Made by a program: the position numbers and the translations under genes. The notes beneath the pieces are model-generated. The model was not told the DNA's origin. It saw nothing but the letters and a program-made list of their open reading frames with translations, and searched no databases. A stretch of DNA of 64,000 bases from Bacillus sp. OV322 (GTDB lineage: Bacteria > Bacillota > Bacilli > Bacillales > DSM-1321), in NCBI RefSeq assembly GCF_900112495.1, contig NZ_FOMA01000001.1, forward strand, positions 682,001-746,000, given 5' to 3'. Below, one piece after another: positions 1-8,013 of the stretch (positions are counted from its first letter, which is position 1; every line of letters starts with the position of its first letter).

Positions 1-585
1 GCGGACGTGTGGGTTGGGGCAGACAGAGGTGTGCATCATCTGCTCGAAAGCGGGATTGTTCCTGATGCTGCATTTGGTGACTTTGATTCTGTAACTGAAG
101 GAGAACTGGAAAACATCCAGCAGAAGCTGGAAAATCTGAAGGTATATCCTTCAGAGAAAAATGAGTCGGACCTGGAGCTTGCCTTTCAATGGGCAATACG
201 GCAAAAACCAGAAGAAATTTATATTTTGGGGGCAACAGGAGGGCGGCTGGACCACTTTTTCGGAAACATGCAGCTTCTGCTTAAAGAATCAATCCTTCCG
301 CTGCATAACTCAATTTCCATATACATTGCAGATAAACAAAATACAATCACGGTTAAAACACCGGGAACTTATCAAATCGGCCGTGATCCCGAAAAAAAAT
401 ACATTTCCTTCATCCCGGCAGCAAGCTGTATTGAAGGGTTAACGCTTCAAGGCTTTAAGTATCCGCTCAAAAACCGCCGTGTAAAGAGAGGCTCTACTCT
501 TTGCGTCAGCAATGAACTAATTTCTGATATTGGTCATCTTTCCTTTTCTAAAGGCATATTATTGGTGATAAGAAGCAGTGATTAA
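1..585 (+). CDS. thiN: thiamine pyrophosphokinase, 5'-truncated by window edge
   Basis: Transfers pyrophosphate from ATP to thiamine, giving the cofactor thiamine pyrophosphate in the cytoplasm. The frame is open from base 1 with no start codon there, so the N-terminus (roughly 20-25 residues by comparison with the Bacillus protein) lies outside the window. Family motifs are visible: WVGADRG near the left edge, GDFDS at 76-90 (Mg/nucleotide-binding aspartates) and GATGGRLDH around 229-255. The C-terminal beta-sandwich that binds thiamine follows, and the frame ends at TAA. The gene lies just upstream of spoVM, as in Bacillus subtilis. Confidence 0.95.
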   Translation, partial: ADVWVGADRGVHHLLESGIVPDAAFGDFDSVTEGELENIQQKLENLKVYPSEKNESDLELAFQWAIRQKPEEIYILGATGGRLDHFFGNMQLLLKESILPLHNSISIYIADKQNTITVKTPGTYQIGRDPEKKYISFIPAASCIEGLTLQGFKYPLKNRRVKRGSTLCVSNELISDIGHLSFSKGILLVIRSSD

Positions 586-699
586 AATTCACGCTTGAAT
601 GAGGATACGGACTTATTTTATTTCCTATATCCCTATTTTGGCTTATCTCGTAAAATGCAGATTCGCTTTAAAAGAAGCGGTTTACAGAGGAGGGGCATT

Positions 700-780
700 A
701 TGAAATTTTATACAATTAAGCTGCCAAAGGTGCTGGGAGGCCTGGTAAGGGCCATGCTTGGAGCGTTTAAAAAAGGCTGA
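700..780 (+). CDS. spoVM: stage V sporulation protein SpoVM, 26-residue membrane-curvature peptide
   Basis: SpoVM is an amphipathic helical peptide made in the mother cell. It marks the convex forespore membrane, recruits SpoIVA, and so anchors the spore coat basement layer. The 26 residues (MKFYTIKLPKVLGG... ending AFKKG) match the family along the whole length, including Pro9, which is needed for curvature sensing. The SD (AGAGGAGGGG, 686-695) is well spaced from ATG 700. A short hairpin (CGCTT 664-668 / AAGCG 675-679) sits just before the SD. A mother-cell (sigma-E) promoter is expected from the known regulation, but I could not point to a convincing one between 586 and 690. Confidence 0.96.
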   Translation: MKFYTIKLPKVLGGLVRAMLGAFKKG

Positions 781-796
781 CATAATGAAAACTGCT

Positions 797-827
797 ATAG
801 CATCCTCTGCGGGGGGTGCTATTTTTT
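797..827 (+). terminator. Rho-independent terminator after spoVM
   Basis: A nine-pair stem (ATAGCATCC with GGGTGCTAT, one G-U pair) around a short loop is followed by a run of T. It lies 17 bases past the spoVM stop. Confidence 0.8.
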
Positions 828-925
828 GATGCTTCAGGTTTATGCTAAATGAGGATTGAAAAAGGCGTGAGGCAGGTTTTATCTTGTTTCACTAAACCGG
901 CAAGGGGCGGACAAACCAAAAATAG

Positions 926-955
926 AAAAAAGGCATCCTTTCTGGAAGGATGCCT
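926..955 (-). terminator. Rho-independent terminator of rpmB (minus strand)
   Basis: Read on the minus strand, AGGCATCCTT and AAGGATGCCT form a perfect ten-pair stem with a five-base loop, followed by TTTTT. It lies six bases past the rpmB stop codon. Confidence 0.9.
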
Positions 956-960
956 GTACA

Positions 961-1149
961 TTATACGCGTTCTACTTTGCCTGATTTAAGAGCTCTTGCA
1001 GAAACGTATACACGTTTAGGTTTGCCATCAACTAAAATACGCACCTTTTGAAGATTAGCGCCCCAAGTACGCTTGTTAGCGTTCATTGCGTGTGAGCGTT
1101 TGTTACCAGAACGAGTTTTTCTTCCTGTGATTACACATTGACGTGCCAT
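961..1149 (-). CDS. rpmB: 50S ribosomal protein L28
   Basis: L28 is a small basic protein of the large ribosomal subunit. The 62-residue product has the family core ([39 protein letters not shown]) and full family length. It has only one cysteine (Cys5), so it is the zinc-independent form rather than the four-cysteine zinc-ribbon form. The minus-strand SD (TTAGGAGGGA) precedes ATG 1149. It is the only minus-strand gene in the window and is divergent from yloU, the arrangement found in Bacillus subtilis. It has its own promoter and terminator. Confidence 0.97.
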   Translation of the reverse strand: MARQCVITGRKTRSGNKRSHAMNANKRTWGANLQKVRILVDGKPKRVYVSARALKSGKVERV

Positions 1150-1218
1150 GTTAAATTCCCTCCTAACTACAGCAAGCTTAAGTTACAATCAATCTTAAGT
1201 CTTTAGAAATACTTTAAT

Positions 1219-1247
1219 AATTTACCATACCTAAAACGATAATGCAA
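1219..1247 (-). promoter_or_regulatory. likely SigA promoter of rpmB
   Basis: On the minus strand, TTGCAT (1242-1247) and TAAATT (1219-1224) are 17 bases apart. TGG directly before the -10 gives an extended -10. Transcription would begin near 1212. The leader contains two CTTAAG copies that could pair in the RNA. Confidence 0.6.
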
Positions 1248-1279
1248 TACTTCTGTGCATTACTTTCAAGAAAAAAACC

Positions 1280-1311
1280 TTGACATAGACTTAGGGGGAT
1301 TGATTTATAAT
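1280..1311 (+). promoter_or_regulatory. candidate SigA promoter of yloU-fakA
   Basis: A perfect TTGACA (1280-1285) and a perfect TATAAT (1306-1311) are present, but their spacing is 20 bases, longer than the usual 16-18. They sit about 90 bases before yloU, divergent from the rpmB promoter. The hexamers are convincing; the spacing lowers confidence. Confidence 0.5.
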
Positions 1312-1399
1312 AGTACCGTAAGACAATAGCTTTTAAATGACCTGACATTATAGTAAAATGTTTTATAGCTAATAAGAGTTTTGGGAGGGGGAACGTATT

Positions 1400-1762
1400 A
1401 TGTCAATCGAATTACAAACGAAATTTGGGCAAATTGATATATCAACAGATGTCATTGCCACTGTAGCGGGAGGCGCTGCTGTAGATTGCTACGGAATAGT
1501 CGGAATGGCATCCAAGAAACAGTTAAAGGATGGTATTGCAGAAATCCTGAGAAGAGAAAACTTCACTAAAGGTGTAATCGTCCGTCAGGAAAATGGCCAA
1601 GTGCATATCGATATGTTTATCATCGTAAGCTATGGAACCAAGATTTCCGAGATTGCGCATAATGTACAATCGAAAGTAAAATACACCCTGGACAAGACGG
1701 TAGGGTTAGCTGTGGACTCTGTAAATATTTTTGTACAGGGAGTCCGCGTGACGAACCTTTAG
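1400..1762 (+). CDS. yloU: Asp23/Gls24 family envelope stress protein YloU
   Basis: A 120-residue member of the Asp23/Gls24 family (DUF322). These are abundant small alpha/beta proteins linked to alkaline or cell-envelope stress; the biochemical role in bacilli is not settled. The central family core is visible (VAGGAAVDCYGIVGMAS near residues 22-38, HIDMFIIVSYGTKI near 70-83). ATG 1400 has a strong SD (GGGAGGGGG). The gene ends 15 bases before fakA, so the two are probably co-transcribed. A link to fatty acid kinase is suggested only by this conserved adjacency. Confidence 0.9.
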   Translation: MSIELQTKFGQIDISTDVIATVAGGAAVDCYGIVGMASKKQLKDGIAEILRRENFTKGVIVRQENGQVHIDMFIIVSYGTKISEIAHNVQSKVKYTLDKTVGLAVDSVNIFVQGVRVTNL

Positions 1763-1777
1763 TTAGGAGGAAAGTTA

Positions 1778-3451
1778 GTGTCTATTACGAATTTAAACGG
1801 AAAACATTTTGCGGAAATGATTATTCAGGGTGCCAACCATTTGGCAGCCAATGCAAAAATGGTGGATGCACTGAATGTTTTCCCGGTTCCGGATGGAGAT
1901 ACCGGAACAAATATGAATTTATCTATGACTTCCGGAGCGAAGGAAGTAAAAAATAATGTTCAAGAACATATCGGGAAAGTTGGAGTTTCTTTATCAAGAG
2001 GCCTGCTGATGGGGGCTCGCGGCAATTCAGGAGTCATCCTCTCCCAGCTGTTTCGCGGATTTTCCAAATCCATTGAAGCAAAAGCATCCATAAGCAGTAC
2101 GGAATTTGCCAAAGCTTTTCAAGATGGTGTTGAAACGGCCTACAAAGCTGTCATGAAGCCTGTGGAGGGAACAATCCTTACTGTAGCCAAGGATGCAGCA
2201 AAAGCTGGCCTCGCTGCGGCAAAGCAGTACACAGACATCATTTCCGTTATGGAGGAAATCACAAAGGAAGCAAGGGCGTCCTTGAACCGCACACCGGATC
2301 TCCTTCCAGTTCTTAAGGAAGTGGGAGTTGTTGACAGCGGAGGTCAGGGCCTTCTCTTAGTATATGAAGGGTTTCTTGCTGAATTGAAAGGCGAAAAACT
2401 GCCTGAAACACTAAGTTTCCCTACAATGGATGAACTCGTAAGCGCCGAGCACCATATGAATGTCCAAGGGCATATGAATACAGAGGACATTGTTTACGGA
2501 TATTGCACAGAATTCATGCTAAGGCTGGAAGAAGATAAAACAGCCGAACATCCTTTTGATGAAGATAAATTTAAATTGGATTTAAGTGAGTATGGAGATT
2601 CTCTTCTGGTAATTTCTGATGATGAAATTGTTAAAATACATATTCACTCTGAAAAGCCTGGTTCTGTGCTGAATTACGGCCAGCAGTACGGAAGCCTGAT
2701 TAAACTGAAAATCGATAACATGAGAGAGCAGCATTCCGGCATAGTCGGCGAAACTCATGCTGCCCTTCAGACAGAGAACAAGCCTAAAGAAAAAGAAAAA
2801 TACGGCATTGTCTCCGTTGCTATGGGATTGGGAATCAGTGAATTATTCAAAAGCATTGGTGCAGATTCCGTGATAGAAGGCGGCCAGACAATGAACCCGA
2901 GCACTGAAGATATTGTGAAGGCCATTGAAGAGGCAAATGCCGAAAATGTCATCATTCTGCCGAATAATAAGAACATCATAATGGCTGCCCAGCAGGCGGC
3001 TGAGGTAGTTAAGGAAAATGTAATAGTCATTCCTTCCAAAACTGTGCCGCAGGGCCTTTCAGCACTTCTGGCATTCAATTCTTCCAGGGGGACTGAAGAA
3101 AACCAGAGTGCTATGGCGGAAGCCCTGTCCCATGTGAAAACTGGGCAAGTGACGTATGCTGTACGGGACACGAGCATAGATGGTCTTGAAATCGAAAAAG
3201 GAGATTTCATGGGTCTTGAAGAAGGTAAAATAATAGTAAAAAGCAAGAATAAATTAGATGCCGCGAAGGATTTGCTTTCACGTTTGATTGATGAAGATTC
3301 CGAAATTCTGACCATTATATCCGGTGAAGAAGCATCTCAGGAAGAAGTCAGCGAGCTTGCGGCATATTGCAGCGAAATGTTTGAAGACGTAGAAATAGAA
3401 TTGCATAATGGAAAACAGCCGTTATATCCTTTTATTTTCTCAATTGAATAA
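1778..3451 (+). CDS. fakA: fatty acid kinase catalytic subunit FakA (YloV)
   Basis: Phosphorylates fatty acids held by a FakB (DegV-family) carrier to acyl-phosphate, which feeds phospholipid synthesis through PlsY/PlsX. The product is 557 residues. The N-terminal DhaL/Dak2 nucleotide-binding domain (about 1-200) carries the metal-binding aspartates in PDGDTGTN (about residues 38-45) and the GARGNSGVILSQ loop. A middle linker and a C-terminal domain (about 330-557) that engages the carrier follow. The start is GTG 1778 behind TTAGGAGGAAAG. It fits the local lipid theme (plsX, fabD and fabG lie 6 kb downstream). The older name was DAK2/YloV, a dihydroxyacetone-kinase-like protein. Confidence 0.92.
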   Translation: MSITNLNGKHFAEMIIQGANHLAANAKMVDALNVFPVPDGDTGTNMNLSMTSGAKEVKNNVQEHIGKVGVSLSRGLLMGARGNSGVILSQLFRGFSKSIEAKASISSTEFAKAFQDGVETAYKAVMKPVEGTILTVAKDAAKAGLAAAKQYTDIISVMEEITKEARASLNRTPDLLPVLKEVGVVDSGGQGLLLVYEGFLAELKGEKLPETLSFPTMDELVSAEHHMNVQGHMNTEDIVYGYCTEFMLRLEEDKTAEHPFDEDKFKLDLSEYGDSLLVISDDEIVKIHIHSEKPGSVLNYGQQYGSLIKLKIDNMREQHSGIVGETHAALQTENKPKEKEKYGIVSVAMGLGISELFKSIGADSVIEGGQTMNPSTEDIVKAIEEANAENVIILPNNKNIIMAAQQAAEVVKENVIVIPSKTVPQGLSALLAFNSSRGTEENQSAMAEALSHVKTGQVTYAVRDTSIDGLEIEKGDFMGLEEGKIIVKSKNKLDAAKDLLSRLIDEDSEILTIISGEEASQEEVSELAAYCSEMFEDVEIELHNGKQPLYPFIFSIE

Positions 3452-3553
3452 GGGGATTGCCGGAAAGTGGACAGGCGTACGAGAAACACATCAGTAAAAT
3501 TCCATTGATGAGCTTTAGAAATGATTTGCTCCTTTAACGGGGAAAGAAGTAAA

Positions 3554-3590
3554 ATAGAACTGCATATGCCAGGAGGCTATGCAGTTTTAT
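3554..3590 (+). terminator. probable terminator after fakA
   Basis: AACTGCATA (3558-3566) pairs with TATGCAGTT (3578-3586), extendable by four outer pairs including a G-U. The T tract is interrupted (TTTTATTG), so termination may be partial. It lies in the 205-base gap before sdaAB, where I saw no clear promoter. Confidence 0.5.
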
Positions 3591-3656
3591 TGTGCATGAG
3601 GCCGACTATTCCCAGCTTGCAGCAGGAATCCCAGGACTCTATTTAGGAGGCAGAAT

Positions 3657-4319
3657 ATGAAATATAAAAGTGTTTTTGATATAATAGGACCAGTGATGAT
3701 CGGGCCATCAAGTTCCCATACTGCCGGTGCGGCCAGAATTGGCAGGGTAGCCAGGAACTTATTCGGCAGAGAACCAAAATGGGCAGAAATATCTTTTTAC
3801 GGCTCTTTTGCAAAAACCTATAAAGGGCATGGGACGGATGTTGCGATTGTCGGCGGACTTCTGGATTTTGACACCTATGATGAACGTATTAAAGAATCGC
3901 TGATTCTGGCAAAAGGAAATGGCATGAAAGTAAAATTCCATGAAGAAGATGCAGTGATGGACCACCCTAACACAGCGAAAATTGTGATGGGCGACGATGC
4001 AGGCGAATTGGAGCTTGTCGGAATATCCATTGGAGGAGGAAAGATTGAAATCATTGAACTGAATGGTTTCCAGCTTAACCTTTCAGGCCACCATCCGGCG
4101 ATACTGGTTGTTCACAATGACCGTTTCGGAGCCATTGCAAATGTGTCCAATATACTGGCCAAGCATCAGATCAATATTGGGAAGATGGATGTTTCCCGCA
4201 AAGAAAAGGGCAAAATGGCATTAATGACAATTGAAGTTGATCATAATATTGAAAACCATATATTGCAGGAAATAGCAGAAGTACCTGATATTACACAGGT
4301 TGCGAGAGTTTCAGATTGA
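3657..4319 (+). CDS. sdaAB: L-serine dehydratase, iron-sulfur type, beta subunit
   Basis: Beta subunit of the two-protein, oxygen-sensitive [4Fe-4S] L-serine dehydratase, which deaminates L-serine to pyruvate and ammonia. The product is 220 residues. GPSSSHTAGAARIG (residues 16-29) is the conserved serine dehydratase signature. The C-terminal part from about residue 148 is an ACT domain (AILVVHNDRFGAIANVSNIL), probably a serine-sensing or regulatory site. SD TTAGGAGG precedes ATG 3657. sdaAA follows after a short gap and supplies the cluster-binding half of the enzyme. Confidence 0.95.
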   Translation: MKYKSVFDIIGPVMIGPSSSHTAGAARIGRVARNLFGREPKWAEISFYGSFAKTYKGHGTDVAIVGGLLDFDTYDERIKESLILAKGNGMKVKFHEEDAVMDHPNTAKIVMGDDAGELELVGISIGGGKIEIIELNGFQLNLSGHHPAILVVHNDRFGAIANVSNILAKHQINIGKMDVSRKEKGKMALMTIEVDHNIENHILQEIAEVPDITQVARVSD

Positions 4320-4373
4320 TAGGTTAAAAAATATGAAAACGTTTGCAGATGAAAGATGGGGAGGACAACAAAA

Positions 4374-5258
4374 TTGTTTCGTAATGTCGCTGAGCTGGTA
4401 GAACTGGCTCAATCTCAGAATAAAAAAATATCCGCTATCATGATTGAACAGGAAATGGAAGTAACGGGCAGGTCCAGGGAACAAGTGATCGAACTTATGG
4501 AAACCAACCTGGATGTCATGGAAAAGGCCGTCGAAAGAGGCCTTCAGGGTGTTCAGTCCCATTCCGGACTGACCGGAGGTGACGCAGTACTTCTTCAGGA
4601 GTATATAAAAAAAGGGAACTTTCTTTCAGGTGAGCTGCTGCTGGACGCTGTAAGCAAGGCAGTTGCAACCAATGAAGTAAATGCTGCGATGGGAACGATC
4701 TGCGCAACACCGACTGCAGGTTCTGCGGGAGTAGTGCCTGGCACATTATTTGCCATCCAAAGGAAGCTTAATCCCACACGCGAGCAGAAGATCGAGTTTT
4801 TATTTGCAGCAGGAGCATTCGGCTTTGTCGTGGCAAATAATGCATCCATTTCCGGGGCGGCAGGAGGGTGCCAGGCGGAGGTAGGCTCAGCTTCCGGAAT
4901 GGCTGCGGCCGCAATTGTGGAAATGGCAGGGGGATCTCCTGCACAAAGTGCGGAGGCTATGGCCATTACACTGAAAAATATGCTGGGTCTTGTATGCGAT
5001 CCTGTAGCCGGATTGGTTGAAGTGCCCTGCGTGAAGAGAAATGCAATGGGAGCAGCCAATGCCATGGTTGCAGCAGATATGGCATTGGCCGGTATTACCA
5101 GCAGAATTCCATGCGATGAGGTTATCGATGCCATGTACAAAATTGGACAAACAATGCCCGTGGCACTGCGGGAAACTGCACAGGGAGGGTTGGCGGCAAC
5201 ACCGACCGGCCGTGAAATTGAGGCCCGGATTTATGGTCTTCCGCTAAATAAGAAGTGA
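4374..5258 (+). CDS. sdaAA: L-serine dehydratase, iron-sulfur type, alpha subunit
   Basis: Alpha subunit that holds the [4Fe-4S] cluster and, with SdaAB, converts serine to pyruvate. Conserved cysteines are seen in ICATPTAG, GGCQAEVGSASG and CDPVAGLVEVPC. I place the start at TTG 4374 (LFRNVAELVEL, read MFRN...), because the SD GGGGAGG (4358-4364) is nine bases upstream and family proteins begin MFRNV. The in-frame ATG 4356 overlaps that SD and is unlikely. From the TTG the protein is 294 residues. It overlaps the recG start by four bases (GTGA), pointing to translational coupling in an sdaAB-sdaAA-recG transcript. Confidence 0.94.
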   Translation: MFRNVAELVELAQSQNKKISAIMIEQEMEVTGRSREQVIELMETNLDVMEKAVERGLQGVQSHSGLTGGDAVLLQEYIKKGNFLSGELLLDAVSKAVATNEVNAAMGTICATPTAGSAGVVPGTLFAIQRKLNPTREQKIEFLFAAGAFGFVVANNASISGAAGGCQAEVGSASGMAAAAIVEMAGGSPAQSAEAMAITLKNMLGLVCDPVAGLVEVPCVKRNAMGAANAMVAADMALAGITSRIPCDEVIDAMYKIGQTMPVALRETAQGGLAATPTGREIEARIYGLPLNKK

Positions 5259-7303
5259 GCAAATCAATGAATGACCCCATTACCTTAATAAAGGGAATTG
5301 GAGAAGAAACGGCTGCTGCATTAAACGAAATGAATATTTTTAAGGTGGCTGACCTGCTGGATTATCTTCCTTTCCGATATGAAGATTATCGCTTGAAGGA
5401 TCTGGAGGCAGCAGAGCATGATGAAAAAGTGACTGTTGAAGGAAAACTCCATAGTGAGCCATTGCTAAGTTATTTCGGCAGAAAAAAATCAAGGCTGACA
5501 ATCAAGCTTCTGGTTGGAAGGATCCTTGTTACGGTCATATATTTTAATCAGCCTTATCTCAAGAATAAGATGCATATCAATGATATCGTCACAGTTACAG
5601 GGAAATGGGACCGCAATCGGCAGACAATTACGGGAAGCGAGTGCCAGCTTGGCCCTTACCAGAAAGAAAAAGAATATGAACCGGTCTATTCGGTACATGG
5701 GAATGTTACGGTAAAAGCTCTTCGCCGTTATATTACAAAGGCGTTTGCAGAGTATGGAAAGCAGGTGCAGGAAAACCTGCCCAAGCAGATAGTCGAGCAA
5801 TACCGGCTGATGCCAAGGGGGGATGCTCTGCATTCCATGCATTTTCCTTTGTCGGCAAGTGATGTTAAACAGGCAAGAAGAAGATTTGTATATGAAGAGT
5901 TTTTGCTCTTCCAGCTGAAGATGCAGGCCATCCGCAAAATTCAGCGTGAGCAATCTAAAGGGATTCAGCAGAATTACAATCTTAAAAATGTTAAAAACTT
6001 TATTGAATCCCTTCCTTTTTCTTTGACTGGAGCACAAAAACGGGTGGTAAATGAAATACTCTCTGATTTAAAGTCTCCATACAGAATGAATAGGCTGCTG
6101 CAGGGCGATGTTGGATCTGGAAAGACGGCAGTGGCCGCCATTGCATTATTTGCAGCCGTTTCTGCAGGCTACCAAGGCGCATTAATGGTTCCTACTGAGA
6201 TACTGGCTGAGCAGCATGCGCGTTCTTTGAATAACATGCTGGCGCCTTCTGGCATCAGGACAGCGATGCTTACAAGCTCAGTCAAGGGCAAAAAGCGCCG
6301 GGAGCTTTTAAGTTCCCTGGCTTGCGGTGAATTGGACATTCTGATCGGCACCCATGCACTGATACAGGATGAAGTGGATTTTTTAAAACTTGGGCTTGTG
6401 ATTACAGATGAGCAGCACCGCTTTGGTGTCCAGCAGCGCAAAGTGCTCAGGGAAAAGGGGGAAACACCTGATGTGCTTTTCATGACGGCAACTCCTATAC
6501 CAAGAACCCTTGCGATTACAGCATTTGGCGAAATGGACGTTTCAACAATCGATGAGATGCCTGCAGGGCGTAAAGTCATTGAAACCTATTGGGCTAAACA
6601 CGATATGCTTGACAGGATCCTTTCATTTGTTGAAAAAGAATTAAAGCAGGGTCGTCAGGCTTATGTGATTTGCCCCTTAATCGAGGAATCAGAAAAGCTT
6701 GATTTGCAGAATGTACTTGATGTCCATTCTATGCTCAATCAATATTTCGTCCCAAGGTATAGGGTAGGCCTTATGCATGGCCGCTTGCCTGCTGCTGAAA
6801 AAGATGCCGTCATGAACGAATTCAGCCAAAATGAAGTGCAAATCCTCGTATCTACCACCGTGGTTGAAGTCGGTGTCAATGTTCCCAATGCAACTGTAAT
6901 GGTTATCTATGATGCAGAGCGATTCGGGCTGGCGCAGCTCCATCAGCTCAGGGGAAGAGTCGGCCGCGGATCTGACCAGTCCTATTGTATATTGCTTGCG
7001 GATCCTAAAACGGAAACAGGCAAAGAAAGAATGAAAATCATGTCGGAAACCAATGATGGCTTTGTCCTCTCTGAAAAAGACCTCGAGCTTCGGGGGCCTG
7101 GTGACTTTTTTGGAAAAAAACAAAGCGGCGTGCCTGAGTTTAAAGTAGCAGATATGGTTCATGATTACAGAACGCTTGAGGTGGCCAGAAATGATGCTGC
7201 GAAACTGATTAGCTCAGACAGTTTTTGGCATGATCCGGAATACGGTTCCCTAAGAAAGCATCTTGAAGATACCGGCGTATTAAAAGGTGAAAAGTTAGAC
7301 TAA
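5255..7303 (+). CDS. recG: ATP-dependent DNA helicase RecG
   Basis: Branch-migration helicase that remodels stalled replication forks and Holliday junctions. The product is 682 residues. An N-terminal wedge (OB-fold) domain (about 1-240) is followed by a superfamily 2 helicase core: Walker A GDVGSGKTA near residue 285, DEQH box (ITDEQHRFGVQQR) near 385, ATPIPRT motif III, STTVVEVGVNVPNA and QLRGRVGRG motif VI. GTG 5255 overlaps the sdaAA stop. An alternative ATG at 5267 has a weak AAGTGA SD and would give a protein four residues shorter. A terminator follows directly, so recG closes this transcript. Confidence 0.97.
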   Translation: MSKSMNDPITLIKGIGEETAAALNEMNIFKVADLLDYLPFRYEDYRLKDLEAAEHDEKVTVEGKLHSEPLLSYFGRKKSRLTIKLLVGRILVTVIYFNQPYLKNKMHINDIVTVTGKWDRNRQTITGSECQLGPYQKEKEYEPVYSVHGNVTVKALRRYITKAFAEYGKQVQENLPKQIVEQYRLMPRGDALHSMHFPLSASDVKQARRRFVYEEFLLFQLKMQAIRKIQREQSKGIQQNYNLKNVKNFIESLPFSLTGAQKRVVNEILSDLKSPYRMNRLLQGDVGSGKTAVAAIALFAAVSAGYQGALMVPTEILAEQHARSLNNMLAPSGIRTAMLTSSVKGKKRRELLSSLACGELDILIGTHALIQDEVDFLKLGLVITDEQHRFGVQQRKVLREKGETPDVLFMTATPIPRTLAITAFGEMDVSTIDEMPAGRKVIETYWAKHDMLDRILSFVEKELKQGRQAYVICPLIEESEKLDLQNVLDVHSMLNQYFVPRYRVGLMHGRLPAAEKDAVMNEFSQNEVQILVSTTVVEVGVNVPNATVMVIYDAERFGLAQLHQLRGRVGRGSDQSYCILLADPKTETGKERMKIMSETNDGFVLSEKDLELRGPGDFFGKKQSGVPEFKVADMVHDYRTLEVARNDAAKLISSDSFWHDPEYGSLRKHLEDTGVLKGEKLD

Positions 7304-7335
7304 TAGCCTCACAGAAAGCTTACGGCTTTATTAAG

Positions 7336-7375
7336 GCAGAATGCAGGATGGCGTATCTTGCATTCTGCTTTTTTT
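7336..7375 (+). terminator. Rho-independent terminator after recG
   Basis: GCAGAATGCA (7336-7345) and TGCATTCTGC (7359-7368) form a perfect ten-base stem followed by seven T. The downstream arm also contains the -35 box of the fapR promoter. Confidence 0.9.
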
Positions 7376-7386
7376 ATCTATATACT
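7358..7386 (+). promoter_or_regulatory. SigA promoter of the fapR-plsX-fabD-fabG operon
   Basis: TTGCAT (7358-7363) and TATACT (7381-7386) have a 17-base spacer. Transcription should start near 7393, inside the FapR operator. The -35 lies in the recG terminator stem. Confidence 0.75.
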
Positions 7387-7389
7387 ACT

Positions 7390-7408
7390 ATTAGTACCTA
7401 GTCTTAAT
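7390..7408 (+). promoter_or_regulatory. FapR operator (malonyl-CoA-responsive)
   Basis: ATTAGTACCTAGTCTTAAT matches the known FapR box of Bacillus. It sits over the predicted transcription start of fapR, so FapR would repress its own operon until malonyl-CoA binds and releases it. Confidence 0.9.
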
Positions 7409-7428
7409 ACTGTGGATGGTGACCTTCA

Positions 7429-8013
7429 ATGCGAAGAAATAAGAAGGAACGCCAGCAGCATTTAATCGAAACGATTAATGAAAATCCTTTTATCACGGAT
7501 GAGGAGCTGGCTGATAAATTTTCGGTGAGCGTCCAGACTGTAAGGCTGGATCGTCTGGAATTATCTATTCCTGAGCTGCGGGAAAGAATTAAAAACGTGG
7601 CAGAGAAAAGATTCAGCGACGAAATCCGGTCTTTGCCATTGGATGAGGTCATCGGGGACGTGATTGATATAAATCTTGATCGGCATGCGATATCTATATT
7701 GGATATAGGAAAAGAGCATGTTTTTAAACGCAATAAAATTGCAAGGGGACACCATTTGTTTGCCCAGGCCAATTCGCTTGCTGTTGCGGTCATTAATGAT
7801 GAACTGGCGCTAACCGCAAAGGCTACTATTTTATTTACACGTTCCGTGAAAGAAAATGAAAGAGTCATAGCAAAGGCGGCAGTGAAAGATCTGGAACACT
7901 CAGGAGACAGGACAACGGTCGAAGTGAACAGCTTTGTCGGAAACGAACTGGTTTTTAAAGGAGAGTTCGAAATGTTCCGTTCTCATCACCAGGAAAAGGA
8001 TGAAGAAAGATGA
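7429..8013 (+). CDS. fapR: transcriptional repressor FapR, malonyl-CoA sensor
   Basis: Represses fatty acid and phospholipid synthesis genes, with malonyl-CoA as the inducing ligand. The product is 194 residues. An N-terminal helix-turn-helix (about 1-55; [22 protein letters not shown]) joins through a linker helix to a hot-dog (thioesterase-like) effector domain, whose ligand-pocket segment [18 protein letters not shown] is intact. ATG 7429 is preceded by a modest GGTGA SD. It overlaps plsX by four bases (ATGA). The operator just upstream shows autoregulation and makes the downstream plsX-fabD-fabG genes part of its regulon. Confidence 0.97.
   Translation: MRRNKKERQQHLIETINENPFITDEELADKFSVSVQTVRLDRLELSIPELRERIKNVAEKRFSDEIRSLPLDEVIGDVIDINLDRHAISILDIGKEHVFKRNKIARGHHLFAQANSLAVAVINDELALTAKATILFTRSVKENERVIAKAAVKDLEHSGDRTTVEVNSFVGNELVFKGEFEMFRSHHQEKDEER

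Noticed and set aside
2767..3315. 182-codon minus-strand frame inside fakA, and similar antisense frames across recG, plsX, smc, ffh, fliI and others
   Set aside because: All lie wholly within conserved plus-strand genes, lack SD sites, and show Ser/Leu-rich shadow composition.
4356..4373. ATG 4356 as the sdaAA start
   Set aside because: It overlaps the GGGGAGG SD; TTG 4374 has correct spacing and matches the family N-terminus MFRNV.
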